Shown here: positions 14,046 through 26,382 of the stretch, in pieces
How positions within the stretch are numbered: the first letter of the stretch is position 1
Layout of the letters: the number at the start of each line of letters is the position of its first letter
NCBI GenBank assembly: GCA_028023455.1
Contig: JAQFVV010006216.1
Location: 2,394,445-2,458,444, forward strand
DNA length: 64,000 bases
From: Epiperipatus broadwayi
Lineage: Eukaryota > Onychophora > Udeonychophora > Euonychophora > Peripatidae
Reading direction: 5' to 3'
Made by a program: the position numbers and the translations under genes
The notes under the pieces: generated by a model
What the model saw: only the letters and a program-made list of their open reading frames with translations
What the model was told of the DNA's origin: nothing
Database searches by the model: none

Positions 14046-17000
14046 TGTGATATACACATGCTGTCATCTATAGTTTCCTTTGTAATGTATAAATAATTAA
14101 ACACAGAAACAATTAAAGGTCTTATATTTAATAAATATGTTGGATAATTTGAAATAAACGGATATTGAATGGATAATTTATTTATTAAATTTAAAAATGA
14201 AACCTTATTTATCTTATGTTATTTATTCAATTCTGAAAAGATAACCAATTAGTTGTTTTCTATAACTGCTAGCTTTCTTTTATTTTCGTACTCTTAAAAT
14301 ATCAAATATAATACTTAAATATTACAGTTATTATAAAATCAATGAAGGTAGGATTGAATTATTTTAAATATCGGAAAAGGAGGGGAGTCAAATCTAAATG
14401 TATATTTTAGTAAATGAAATCTAAATCTCTCTTCTGGTGGCATAGCATATTATTTGTCTAAATTATGGCATTCAAACAATGTAACGGTCAGAAAACATGT
14501 GATTCATTAACATAGTGTAGAATTTGACCACCACACAGAACTGCAGCACCATCTAGGTAGCGAAGCTACCCATAGTACAAAGTTCGAACATAGTTTATCG
14601 GTTCCACAATACAATCTACGAAACAACACATCCGATGCAACATTAGTAAATATTTCTTTAGGAACGGTGGTCAGGGATATGCAAGAGATTCATGATTTTA
14701 TTTTCGAGTTAGCCAATCAGAACATTAATCTTAAACATTTGTATTTAAAGAATCGAGAAAACATGTTGAATGGGTATCTAATAAATAAATAAAGTAATGG
14801 CAGACGTATAGTTTGACATTATCTATTGAAACATTTTAATAATAAATTATTTACTAATAATATTTGGTAATATTTAAATTGAGTAACGGAATTTTCCGAT
14901 ACTGTTATATATTCGGGAAATACATTTATTTATTTAGAAACATTTATATGAAATCATTTTACTAATAATATTTTATATTTAAGATCTCAGTAGCAGTATT
15001 TTCCGATACTGTTATGTTTACAAAGAGAAATACATTTATTTGATGACGTAATCTAGCTACCTAAAATTCTTGAGCAAGTATTTCTAAGGCATGCCTGTAG
15101 GGATTTATACTTTTGCAATACAAGAGTCTAAAGTAAGATTTATAATAGTAGCGGTGGACATATATTTATTTAATTAAAGATATTTACTAATAACTAGGGA
15201 CAAACATTTATTTGATAGCGAATTATGTCACTAATGCAGGGACGGAGTTATACATAGAATAATAAAGTTAATAAAAGAAACACGTGGTACGTTTAGAAAG
15301 GCGATATGGAATGGCAGTATATTGAAACTGCAAAGCCGTGAATGAGTTTATAAGAATGACGGGCTGGCATTTGCCATAGGCAAAAAGAGGTAAGGTGTCA
15401 CATAAGCATAACCAGGGACAAGTGTTTCATGCCACAATTGCCTGCTGGCTGCGTGACTTTCGTCAAGCCCTATGGGAGCATTTATTATGTCCGTGTGTGT
15501 AGGACGACTGGGGTTAATTTCAATCCTATAGAATCATGAATATTCAAGGCTTGTAATGGGTCATCATGTCTCTAAAATGTAACACATGTATAATATACAG
15601 ATGATTCTGTTAAGATTTAAATATATTTATAAATTGGCCCTACATCATCAACATTTAATAAAGAACGTTTGTGACTCTCAAAAAAATTGCAATTTTATGG
15701 AATTATTAATCAAAATTTAATATAGTGATTATTACAACTAATACGTCAGCCATTTGTTAAGCAGTATACCCCTGCATTACAATAAATGAAGCATTGAACG
15801 CATGCTGATTTATATGAAAATATTAAGCTATTTATGAAAGTAAATATTAATGAAAATTTGACACGCATCCACTGTTTCAAGCAATCATAGATTTATACTT
15901 AGAAAATTATGAGCATGCGATAATTTTATAATAAAATGTAGATTTTAGAAATATGCACCCAAGAAAGATAGAGTTAGGCAGGCTAGATTGTTAAAGAAAT
16001 TTACATAATATTAATTATTAAATTTGTAGTTTTACAAATGAGAATTTACAGTTTATAGTTTATAAGTTATAAAAGATGAATGAGCTATAGCAGGATATTA
16101 GTAGAATACTCTAGAGAATTTGGATACAGGTACCTGTTTTATGAGAAGTTTTCCGATTCAGTGATCAGTAGAAAATTGTTCATGATTCTAGCATTAGCAG
16201 TTCTTTCCTGTATTTAGGTGGTTCATTTAATTTAATAGCAGCAGCAGCTTTCTAATTGTTCGGGCAGCAGATCTTGGTTGGTATTCTGGAGAGCATAAGT
16301 GAAGGTTCACAGCATACTATAGACCATTTCTGGGGAGAATAGTCTTTGGCGCTTACTACCACACATACTGTGGCATGTAAAACAATATATCTTTGGAGAC
16401 TCTCCTGATCGAGAGCAAAGCTAAAGTTAAACTGAAAGTCTCTAGAAAGTCTAAAATGGCCTCCTTTCTTAGCTCTTATCTTTTACATTTCTGTTATAGT
16501 TTATTTTTGGATTCCACTTAATCTGCCCTGAGGATAATCAATGCATTTTGTTAAATTTAATTATAGAGAAAGCTGCCTTTCTACTGTTTACATTTATATC
16601 TTTATTTTATAATTACATTTTAGGGAATTTTTCTTTAATTAATCTATTATCTCTCACCCACCATTGCTTTTAAAATTTCAAATACAAAAGGGAACATATG
16701 ATTAATCTTACTTTTAATTAAATAAACAATCTATTTCTAATATTATTACTAAATGAAATTTAAACAAAGCAATAAATAACGGATTTTACAATTCGAAATA
16801 AATAGTTAAAATTATATATTTTTATATAAATAAAAGAAGAAATCTAAATTATATTATTTATCTTTATTTATTGCCTTAAATTTGATATCGAAATGTGTGC
16901 ATGTTTATGGTGAATTCTATATATATATATCTATACATTTTTAATATTGCTACACACACAACTCGATACCAAAAAGTTTAAATTTGGGTAGGATAGAGCA

Positions 17001-17491
17001 GTGAGAGACGATAGAAAAAGGTGAAACTTAAGATTCGAATAGGAATCTTACAGTTTCAACAAGGCTCATTTATTTTAAAGCAGTAAATCTTATTCAATGT
17101 CATTTGTGACATTTATCAATACTGTGTTACTGACATTCGGCCTATCTTCATATATATATTACATGCTTCTAATCTGGGGTTTTGTGACAAGTTCAAACCC
17201 ATAGATTTCTTCTCATGCCTTGTCCACCTTCCCAGGACAACTTTCTTCATATAAAGGTCCTCTGCCCATTGGTGATGTCACAGCATGCCTATCCACTTTT
17301 CTCTAAGCACTTCCTAAAAAGGGGGTCTTAGACTTTGTTTTCATCCAGAAGCATGAGCCTTCTTTTTGATTTCTCTGGCATGATGTCAGTACCGCAAACT
17401 TCTTCGTATTATTATTTCTTTTGCTTATGACCTAATTTTAGCGCTGTAATATTAAAATTGTGCTCTGCTCAATATATGTATATATGAAAAA
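14046..17491 (+). other. Possible start of a fourth LTR-like unit; right end not found
   Basis: TGTGATATAC begins right after the 6-bp AT spacer closing unit 3, the same junction pattern as units 2 and 3. I could not find a matching ATATCACA followed by (TA)n within 5 kb, so the right end is unresolved. A TATAAAAG occurs at 16068-16075. The block at 14500-15600 is GC-richer and includes a diverged direct duplication. 17170-17400 is another GC-richer patch of unknown origin. No gene is visible. Confidence 0.3.
14850..15060. repeat. Diverged tandem duplication, ~105-bp unit
   Basis: Two adjacent copies share TTTACTAATAATATTT, then TTTTCCGATACTGTTAT, then AAATACATTTATTT. A weaker third trace with TTTACTAATAA and ACATTTATTTGAT lies at 15183-15220. 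The second copy ends in TGATGACGTAAT, the same CRE-like motif seen upstream of the TATA box in LTR-like unit 1. Confidence 0.6.
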
Positions 17492-17529
17492 CAAAAAAAC
17501 ACAAGTTAAAACTTGCTAACGCTTGTATT

Positions 17530-17628
17530 TATGACAATAGATGGCGTTCTACCAAAAACACCGTCAAGCGTATGTAAACAAAACATACGTTTGACAGTGT
17601 TTTTGGTAGAACGCCATCTATTGTCATA
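17530..17628. repeat. Near-perfect 46-bp inverted repeat with 7-nt loop (hairpin MITE)
   Basis: Arms 17530-17575 and 17583-17628 pair at 44 of 46 positions around the loop AAACAAA. The right arm runs directly into (TA)n at 17628-17647 and the left arm is preceded by AT-rich sequence. The arms are GC-richer (ATGGCGTTCTACC...) than the surroundings. No coding capacity. Best read as a hairpin-type MITE inserted at TA; an expressed hairpin RNA is possible but unsupported. Confidence 0.75.
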
Positions 17629-17649
17629 TATATATATATATATATATGC

Positions 17650-19430
17650 CAAATATTACTAGTTTTGTTAATTAAAATGTTATTTCAGTCATATTATAAA
17701 ATCACACCATCATAATTTGTTAGTTCTGTATTGAAGAGTATATGTCTTGGGGAAATTAAAGGATTCTTCTCACCAGTACTAATTATAAAAAATTTTATTA
17801 AGTATTTTGTCATATAATCAAATATGTTTTCAAATGTATTTTATTTATTTTCACGACTGTAATGGCATAAAAATAGTTTGTTATATCTGTAATGAATCTC
17901 TGAATGCTCCCTGAAATAATGTTAGTCACCATGTTTCAGAACAGTAACCCAAAGCATTAATAGCAATTTTATGTAAATTGTTTCTAATAATTGATTGGCA
18001 TCTTAATATTGGACCCATTAAAGAGGTGTATGTCATTTAATTAATAAGAGAGCATATGAGAAATAATAGTGTGAATGACAATACATAATTATCATTTGGT
18101 AGACCACTTGTTCATTCACACACATATAAATGTATATAATTAAGTCATAATGTATAATAATTTGTCATTATATTAAACTATATTTTTTATTGTCTAACTT
18201 GTTTGAGTAGTTCGAATTCCTTTTACTCCACTTTCAAATGTACAGCCATGCGCATACGTATTTTAGTTAAGTCATAGTTAATAGATATCTTATAGTCTTC
18301 TCCACTCTGCTAGTGAGCCGAACTTAAGAATAAATTTTTGTGTGCCATCATTATATGTTATTCATTAGGTGTTTGATCTGGGGCTTATGAAGTGGGTTCA
18401 AATTCAGGTTGCCCCTGACCTAAATCTTGGGCTTGACTGGGTTTGAAGCACATTTCATTGAATTCCAGCTCATGTTAGATGGATCAACATGTTTTGACTG
18501 GTACAATACATTGTAAAGTTTTGTATAAAAAAATAGTTCAAAGAATTTACTTTCACTTTGATTAAATACTAATATTTAAAAGTATAGCAGGCTTTAAAAA
18601 AAAAGTGTTTGTTTTTTAAAATGATGACTTAAGTTAATAGAAGAAGAAGAAAAAGTCTCAGCACCATTTGGTTTGCTTGCACTATTTTTACCTCCTACTT
18701 TTTTATCTAATAAATTATTGTATGGTATATTGTGGCAATAAAAATCACAAAACATATGGAAATACTGAAGATAATGCTTTTGAAAAATTCGGTCAAGTAA
18801 AATCTAATCTGCAATTATAAAAGTAAATTTTAAAAAATTGTTAAAGACAATAGCAATACTTTACCATTATTGTTATTGCTTCCAGAAAAATATACAAATT
18901 ACTTTTATGTGTAAAAAAAAATAATAATAAATGATAATATATACAGCTACAGAAAGAAATTTGCTATTAAATGAAAGAAGAATATTGTATTCCTCCTCGA
19001 GATGATAAAGGATCCAGTAGAAGAAAATTCCTAATAACATTCTATAAATACTTGTTTCTCATTGTTTCAGCACTTATTACTATATGATTATTCATACAGT
19101 AAACTAATATATTATAGACTGAACAACAGCATATATCAGCTGAGTTTAAGGTCAAAAAATATTTTGACTGTCCTTCTCAATTGCCTGATAGTTCTTAACT
19201 GAAACATTAGTTGAGTTTTCTTAAAGGCAAGATAATGTGATGTTAATAAACTTTTTTATATATTTTTATAGATATTTACTACCATACAGACAAAACAAAT
19301 TATTATCCTTATTCCCAGATGATTGTAAAGTAACTAGTCAAGATAACAGTTGACAATCAAAGATGGAGAATATTAAAAATTCTCTGATTATGAACTGAGA
19401 TGATCATTCAATGATAATCTCAATGACAAT
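17650..19430. other. AT-rich non-coding stretch
   Basis: No gene or repeat boundary recognised. A GC-richer patch at 18370-18500 has no coding frame that I recognise. Confidence 0.5.
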
Positions 19431-19479
19431 CTTTTATTTCAGTGATAATCTCAATGACAATCTTTTATTTAAGTACTTA

Positions 19480-19830
19480 CAAATGTTAATCAATACCAAA
19501 TGAAGAAAACTGCACATTGAAGTTAGAAGAAAAGATAAAAAAATAATTAATTCAAAAAGTGAACATATATTTTTTACAAAGAAACAAATATTGGAAATAC
19601 CACACTGAAATACCAATGGTGTGGAAATTACTATAAATAAAAAAACACATTGTGGAGATTGATGTATATCAAATTGAGTCACTAGATTTATTATTCAATT
19701 TAATGGTGGTTACTAAATGCAGATAACTCAGATTTATAAATAAATTGTCATCATAATGAAAAAATAGAAAAATATTATATAGATGTACACAATACTTTTG
19801 AACAGGCCAAACATTTTAGAAGTATCATGG
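19480..19830 (+). pseudogene. 5' fragment of a Penelope-like element
   Basis: This stretch aligns with 51180-51430, which leads into a recognisable Penelope-type RT on the plus strand. Shared landmarks are ACAAATATTGGAAA, GTGGAnATT..TATAAATAAA, TGTGGAGATTGATG and AAATGCAGATAA. Several stops interrupt all frames. The copy seems cut off near 19830, where the RTE-like LINE begins. The minus-strand frame at 19434-19682 is an antisense shadow. The family assignment comes only from the 51-kb copy. Confidence 0.5.
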
Positions 19831-19849
19831 GACACCTTAATAGCTAGAG

Positions 19850-20826
19850 CTGGTAAAAAAAAATAAAAGATCAATGTCTGTGCTTAAATTTGATTATAGT
19901 AATAGAAATAAAAAAGAACACAGAATTGTGGAGTTAACAGGGGAAAAAACCAGTATTCTTTATTTGATAAAAAGGCTAAATTGAAATGAACATAGAAGCA
20001 TTCAAATAAAGATACAACAAAATTGGATTATATTTTGACTACCAGAAAATATATATTTCAATATTGCAATGTTTTTAATGCAAAACTAGAGAAACAAAAA
20101 TTATAATAAAAACAGTATTAACGTTTCATATTCCTAATCTTTTAAAATAAACCAATGAATTTAAATTAAAACTTTTAAAAACATTAAAATTTTTGAAGGT
20201 GACTGAAACCAATAAGAAGTAGCAATTTACTAGTAAAATTTCTGCTAAGACAAAACAATGCATGAAGAAAAAATAAAGAATAAGAAAATATTTTTAAATA
20301 AACCATTAAAAAAATTAAATATTTAAAATTTTATAAAATAGTAGGAAAAAAATCAGTAAAGAATTGTGAATTGGCAAGGAAAGTTATAGAAATGCAATAA
20401 AATCTTGAAATTGTAAAACAACATGTTGGTATTAGTAGGAAAGTTCTGCATTAAAAAAATGGAACTATTTCTAAAAAGAGATATGATATCATGAAATGTG
20501 TGAAAGAGTTTTCTAAAGATTTATTTAATAATCATCTCCAGTTATTACATCTTCAGAAAGTGAGATGTGCAATGAAATCTATGAAGAATGAAAAAAACTC
20601 CAGGAAATAGTAGTAAAAAAATAGAAAAATTGTTAACAAAGTTATATAGTAAATATTTAAGTGATAAAGATGTATTAGATAACTGAAAAAATGCAATAAT
20701 AAAAATGATATCTTAAAAGAGAATAAAGATATTAGAAATTATATCTATTTTAGATTTTAATCAACGAAAAGAAGAAATTATCATTATGTTTTGGATTTTG
20801 TGAATTATGAAAAGATATTTAAATCT
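19850..20826 (+). pseudogene. RTE-type LINE, endonuclease end and RT start (5' part)
   Basis: Broken translation shows features of an RTE-clade LINE: LDYILTTRKY near 20023-20060 (the W-D-Y-I-L-T close of an APE endonuclease), then a lysine-rich linker, then FSKDLFNNHLQ and VRCAMKSMKNEK around 20500-20600. The last two correspond to the conserved RT lead-in in which EV..ALKSMKNGKAPG is usual. Stops and frameshifts are frequent, so it is a dead copy. It breaks off at 20826, where the palindromic repeat starts, and continues after it. The protein would normally nick DNA and reverse-transcribe its own RNA at the nick. Confidence 0.75.
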
Positions 20827-21961
20827 AAACAAGGCAAAACTCTCTCCATACAGTAGTGCCACCCTGTGCCAACCAGAGTAATCAATGGATACCAGAAGGC
20901 TTTGTGCATAAAATCCCTATCTAGTGTCTACTCATCCAATATCCTTCATACTAGTTTCTGGCTTGTGGCCGTCGTCAGTGAGGGCCTTGTATCTAATGCA
21001 ACCCTCCAGCAGCCAACTTTTATCTTCATTTAACTACAAAACTATAAGAATGAAATTGAAAACAATAATATTTTCAATCTAAGCTCAATAGCTTTATAGT
21101 CATATGGGTCTGAACTTGAAAACAATAATATTTTCAATCTAAGCTCAATAGCTTTATAGTCATATGGGTCTGAACTCAGTTCAGCACCCATACATTTTGG
21201 TGTCTTTGGCTCTTTAACAACTATAGCCATCACTATCCTATTAGGCAGGATTGGTGTTAAACCACCAAACATCACATGATCACCATCTCTTATACTATCA
21301 CATAATTGTTATTAAACAAGGCAAAACTCTTCATACAGTGGTGCCACCCTGTACCAACCAGAGTAATCAATGGATGCCAGAAGGCTTTGTGCATAAAATC
21401 CCTGTCTAGTGCCTACCATCCAATACCCCCATACTAGTTTCTGGCTTGTGGCCTTCACCAGTGAGTATTGGAGAGAGTTTTGCCTTGTTTAATAACAATT
21501 ATGTGCTAGTATAAGAAATGGTGATCATGTGATGTTTGGTGGTTTAACACTAATCCTGCCTAATAGGATAGTGGTGGCTATGGTTGTTAAAGAGCCAAAG
21601 ATGCCAAAATGTATGGGTGCTGAACTGAGTTCAGACCCATATGACTATATAAGCTATTGAGCATAGATTAAAAATATTATTGTATTTTAAATTTCATTCT
21701 CATAGTTTTGTAGTTAAATGGAGATAAAAGGTGGCTGCTGGAGGGTTGCATTAGATCCTAAGATCTAGGTGATGAAGGCCACAAGCCAGAAACTAGTATG
21801 GGGATATCGGATGAGTAGGCACTAGATAGGGATTTTATGTACAAAGCCATCTGGAATCCATTGATTACTCTGGTTGGCACAGAGTGGCACTACTGTATGG
21901 AGAGAGTTTTGCCTTGTTTAATAACAATTATGTGCTAGTATAAGAGATGGTGATCATGTGA
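20827..21961. mobile_element. 1.1-kb palindromic (head-to-head) repeat inserted in the LINE
   Basis: A ~430-bp unit occurs in minus orientation (20827-21313), is repeated partly in the same orientation (21314-21466), then flips to plus orientation (21491-21919) and restarts (21920-21961). Landmarks are AAACAAGGCAAAACTCT, CAACCAGAGTAATCAATGGA and GTGATCATGTGAT. The minus unit contains an exact 60-bp tandem duplication (21056-21115 and 21116-21175). GATATTTAAATCTA flanks the insert on both sides (20814-20827 and 21960-21973), a 14-bp target duplication. It encodes nothing. The 77-codon frame at 21042-21275 is made of the duplicated repeat. The family is not recognised. Confidence 0.8.
21056..21175. 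repeat. Exact 60-bp tandem duplication
   Basis: Two identical 60-bp copies in direct succession inside the left unit of the palindromic repeat; the right-hand unit has only one. The duplication is therefore recent, or an assembly artefact. Confidence 0.9.
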
Positions 21962-21973
21962 TATTTAAATCTA

Positions 21974-22960
21974 TAAACATTTCTATAGTAATTTAAAGTG
22001 TACATCATCAAGATAAATATCCATATTATCATATTCTGAAAAACATTTATCAAAATGCAATAGCAATGATTAGATTGCATGATGATAGTAAAAAGTTTGA
22101 CATCAAGAAGTTTTTATGATGGGATGATTCCATATATTTGAAACTTTATACAGCAGTTTATAAGAAGTATTTTGTGGATTAAACTGGGAAGTTAAGGAAA
22201 TAAAAATAAATAAAGATTATTTAAGTCATTTAGATTTTCCTGATGATATTATTTTTGCTAATAATGTTTCAGACCTTTAGAAAGTATTGCAAAAGTTATC
22301 AGATAAACGTACGACTAAAAAGATAAATACTAAAAAGATTATTGATCAATGGAGTTTCTCAGAAGAAGAAAATGAAAATTAATAATCATGAATTAGTAAA
22401 AGTTAACAACTATAAATAATTTGTTCAAATTACTAATATGGATTAAAACAAAATGGATGCAATTAATCATAGAATTAAACTTTGATAAAAAGGGACTTTT
22501 GGTTTTAGAAATGAATTAATATTAAAAAAGAATATGCCTATGTGTTTGAAAAGAAAGGTTTTAATAAATATTTTCCTGACAGTTATGAATCAGAGACTAT
22601 GATTCTTAACAGACAAACAATTCAAAGGTTTCAGACCACTTGTGGAGATATACATATATATTATGAGAGATCGAAAATGTAATACATGGGTGAGAAAACA
22701 AAAAAGTATCTCTGATATCATTGAAAAAATTAAGAAATTGAAATGAAGCCTGATTGAACATAATGCTAAAAGAAATGATAATAAAGGAATAGTTGAAGTC
22801 TGAAACTATATCACAAAGACTGCAAAAGCCCTAAAAATAGGCCATATGATATGAATGGACAAAATAAGGAAATTTATTGGTGTGATGTGGAACAGAGATT
22901 AGAAATCAAAAAAACTGGATTAAAATTTGAGAGACCACCATGCAGTGACTCAATAATAAT
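21974..22960 (+). pseudogene. RTE-type LINE, RT core and C-terminus (3' part)
   Basis: Continues the LINE broken at 20826. Visible blocks in order are IYQNAIAMIRLHDDSKKF, a decayed GVRQGDS..P block (DDSIYLKLYTAVYKK), LDFPDDIIFANNV at 22230-22268 (the catalytic F-A-D-D motif, with P for A and both Asp kept), KKIIDQWSF, INHRIKL, MPMCLKRKV, and the C-terminal domain (RDRKCNTWVRKQKSISDII, then KIRKFIGVMWNR). The order and spacing match RTE-clade LINEs. Frameshifts and stops are numerous. Read with the 5' part, this is one copy interrupted by a later insertion. Confidence 0.85.
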
Positions 22961-24878
22961 TTTGAAAATAATGATAATAAATATATACAACCATTCCAAT
23001 CACCTCTGAGACAAAGATAACAATTATTCATATTATCTGAATTCATGATAAATTAAGATAAAAATGAGAATAATATAAAATAAAATATCCCTAAGAAAAA
23101 TTTAACGTAAGAATATTTTGTCAATTTCAAATAAGAAGCAAAATAATACTTAACATATGCAATTATAATTCAACTGAGAAAAAACTACAATATTATTCAA
23201 AGTAAAAATCATAGTATGGAGATAAATCTATTGTAAAAAGCATCCACACTAAATTTCTGTATATTCAGTTAAATATTGCCATGATAAATATTGCTGACAG
23301 AGTTAAGTTTTGTGAATTTGCAGTAGCTTCCTGTTCTTTTACATATTCCTCTGTCAGAAGAGATGTTACTTTACAGAAAATATATAAAGAATTAAGAAGA
23401 TCAGACTTGCCACTAACTCAAGATATAGTTTCATTTAAAATTTGATTCAAATTAAAACCCCTTTTGTGAATGTTCAATCAAAAATCTACAATCTGAAAAT
23501 TTATGACATAAAAAATGAAATTCTTATAAGGATCCAAAGATATTATTTTTCCAGATCTAACAATAAAACCAGCTAGACACAAATAAAGTCTCATCAAAAG
23601 ATTCAGGACAACTGCTTAACTGCTTGTAAATAAAATTTGGCAGTCATTTCTTTATGCAAATGTAGACAAACATAATCCATGAGCTGCATAATTAATTACT
23701 GTTATATCTATGGATATTGTGGCACAATTGATAGGTTTAATAAATCTAATAATGAATGTTTTCTCCTGATATAATTTCTAAGGTTCTTTTATGATATTTT
23801 GTTAATAATTAAACTGTCTAAAAAATAAAATCCATAAGCCGGATAAAAATAAATATTTACAATAATTGAAGTAAATTTATTCCTTTTTTAATGATAAATT
23901 ATAAACCATAATTCAGTTTTAACCTCAACTAGTAAAATATTGTTAACAATAATAATATCCATAATAAAATCACAAAGATTTAAATATTAACAAATCTGCT
24001 TTTTTATTGTTACTGCTGAGATTAAAAGCCTTTAATAAATAAACACTTTTCCTACCTCACTTTTATGATTGATTGCAGAAGATATTTTTAATTTAACATG
24101 ATAAAAAAGGATTTAATTTTTAAGTTTTAATCAGATTAATTTTCCATTTGATTGTCATTAAACTTCATTAACTTAAAATATTTTTAGATGTGTTTATATA
24201 TACGCAATAATAATAATGAAAAATAACTAAAGGAAATCCATATAAAAAGAATATTTATTTAAATGTGTGGCAAGCTTGTAAATTAATATTTCACGCAGGA
24301 TTGATTTTCTTCAGGTATTAGATCTTTAGTTTATGATAACACAGCCAGTCAGGGCGAATATTTAAATAAGTATACTTTTTTTTAAGATTTATAAACATAA
24401 ACACTCACGTGCACATTATACGAATAAATTAAAAAACTAATTACCAAATAATTTGAAGTTTATTCCATCTTATCCATTTTCACATTTTGTTTTAAATAAA
24501 AATAAATAACTCCACCTGCTGTAAGAAAGTGTTTAATTCAGCACAGATTCAGGAGGATGACTTTATAATCAAAAACTCATTAGGATTAAACACCGGGATA
24601 AGTTATTAGCTCCTAACTTCAGATTTACCCAGACATGGAATCAGATTACGCTGACGGAATGACACTTTGTAATATATAGTGAAGACCATGAACATGAACA
24701 TAGTTTATCACGTTGCTAAGTACAGCATCTCCCAAGACTGTTTGGGTGAATTATTGGTCTACATGCTTGGTAGAAGTAGACATGGTTTATATATTATTTA
24801 TTTGCATGATTACTAGTATATTTTACATTTATCCTAATGCATGGCATAGATGTTTTACACATTTTATATCTTATGATT
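22961..24878. other. AT-rich stretch with a possible pol-like trace
   Basis: No complete gene. Around 23283-23443 (+) a 53-codon open stretch reads in part VRRDVTLQKIYKELRRSDLP, which is not low-complexity and loosely resembles the linker before a retroelement integrase; I cannot assign it firmly. The rest is AT-rich without recognisable structure. Confidence 0.3.
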
Positions 24879-24890
24879 AACATTTTTACC

Positions 24891-24994
24891 TTTTTTTTTT
24901 TTTTAAGTGTCATAGCGTCGGCCGGGACGCGAACCCGCAACCCGTGCAACTGCCTTGTGCAGTCGCGCTGACCTCTCGACCACCAATGCAAGAC
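24891..24994 (-). mobile_element. tRNA-derived SINE, copy 1
   Basis: On the minus strand a tRNA-like head with an A-box region (GGTGGTCGAGAGGTC) and a B-box-like GGGTTCGCGTCCC is followed by CACTT and a poly-A tail (poly-T at 24891-24904). GCATTGG can pair with CCGACGC as a degenerate acceptor stem. The long variable region suggests a class II (Ser/Leu-type) tRNA ancestor, which is inference. AACATTTTTACC (24879-24890) and AACATTTGTACC (24995-25006) are the target duplication. The 65-codon minus frame here is only translation of the SINE. Confidence 0.85.
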
Positions 24995-25115
24995 AACATT
25001 TGTACCTTTTATCCCTATTTACACATTGTATCATTATACTTACTTAATAAATTATTGAGAAATATTTCAAAGTAAAGAAGCATTTTTTAATCTTTTTTTT
25101 CCATTATTTTTTTTT

Positions 25116-25457
25116 TTGCCTCTTTTTATTACTAGTATTATTATTTCAATTACAAGATTTTTTTATCCAATTTTTTCATGGAACAGAAAGCTCCCCAATA
25201 AGGGTCCAGACCTTAAGATTAATATTTTTTTAATGTTTTTCAGTTTTACAAATTTAGAAAAAATAGTAAATTGTTTTACTAACCAGATTGCAATCTGGAG
25301 TGTCCGTTGCAAACTAAGCTTCACCTTTCCACCTCCAAATCAGGATGTCATATTTATCGATCACCTTAATAAGTTAAAAAGTAAAGACCTTATCCTGTCT
25401 TCAAAATTCCTCTATAATGAGATATGGAATCTCTTTCAAATACCAAAAATCACCTAA
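25116..25457 (+). pseudogene. Unidentified 113-codon frame, possibly transposon-derived
   Basis: This frame is less repetitive than most in the window and includes LPNKGPDLK and FPPPNQDVIFID. A lead-in of the N-KGP-type occurs N-terminal to some Penelope-like reverse transcriptases, but the match is too short to be sure. It ends at a stop near 25455 without recognised catalytic motifs. Neighbours are SINEs on both sides. It could be a relic or chance; I do not assign a function. Confidence 0.25.
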
Positions 25458-25960
25458 GACATAAACAATCACACACAAAATTTGATACTAGCATTTCCAT
25501 TAGAGATTCTCCAGGGGATTAAACTTTAGATCCATCACAGATTCTCAATTAGGATGTTAGAACTTTTTACCAAGAAAGACAATGTATTCACATATTCTTA
25601 AATAATCAATTATTTTTCATTAATAAAGTTATTTTTGAAACTAACCAGATTGCTAAGAAGTGCACTTCATTGTTATTGGTCATTAATCTATAATGCTGAA
25701 AAATATTTACAATTAAAAAAAAAAAAACAGACTAATTCTAGATTTCTTTCTAAATTGTAATGAATTTTTATTCAGACTATTCAAAACAAATGTAATGCTA
25801 TTTAAAATGTAAAATATTAGTTGTACTTTTCATAAAATGACAAAAGTAATTCAGTAAAAATTTTTACACATTTTAAGTCAATCATAAATTACAATCGTAC
25901 CTTGATTTATTTGTCTTGAAGTGTCATCTAAAAGTAAAAAAAAAACTTAAAGCCAATTTC

Positions 25961-26054
25961 TTTTTTTTTTTCTCGTGTGTCATAGCATCAGCCGGAAAGT
26001 GAATCCGCTATCCCGGGACAACTGCTTGTAAAGCAACTGTCGTTGACCTCTCGA
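25961..26054 (-). mobile_element. tRNA-derived SINE, copy 2 (5'-truncated, diverged)
   Basis: Minus-strand copy of the same family: poly-A tail (poly-T at 25961-25971), then the conserved TGTCATAGC(A/G)TC(A/G)GCC block and a GACCTCTCGA A-box end. The B box is mutated. The tRNA-like 5' end stops at about 26054, lacking the first ~12 bp seen in copy 1. Confidence 0.75.
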
Positions 26055-26071
26055 AATTTTTCTTTTAAAAT

Positions 26072-26382
26072 TGCAATATTTTTACAAGCAATCAATAATA
26101 AGTAAAACAATTATGGGAAATAGACATTTTTACTATTGAAATCGAAACAAAATAATTCTATAATGGTTTATATGAACGTTTTTCGTCAGCTAATTACAAA
26201 TTACTACCATAACATGATTCTTTGGTCTAGAAAAGGCTTCTTCTAAAAGTAGTTAGGCCCTGAACCTAATTACATTTTCCTTCCAAAATAATAAATACCA
26301 TAGCAATATTTTGTGCAAGGAATCAATAATAAATTAAAATATGGAAAATATACATTCTTATGATTGAAATCGAAATAATAAA
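26072..26382. repeat. Direct duplication, ~84-bp arms
   Basis: 26072-26155 and 26302-26382 share GCAATATTTT, AATCAATAATAA, ATGG.AAAT and GATTGAAATCGAAA-type blocks in the same order. Period is about 230 bp. The first arm starts right after the truncated SINE. Confidence 0.6.
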
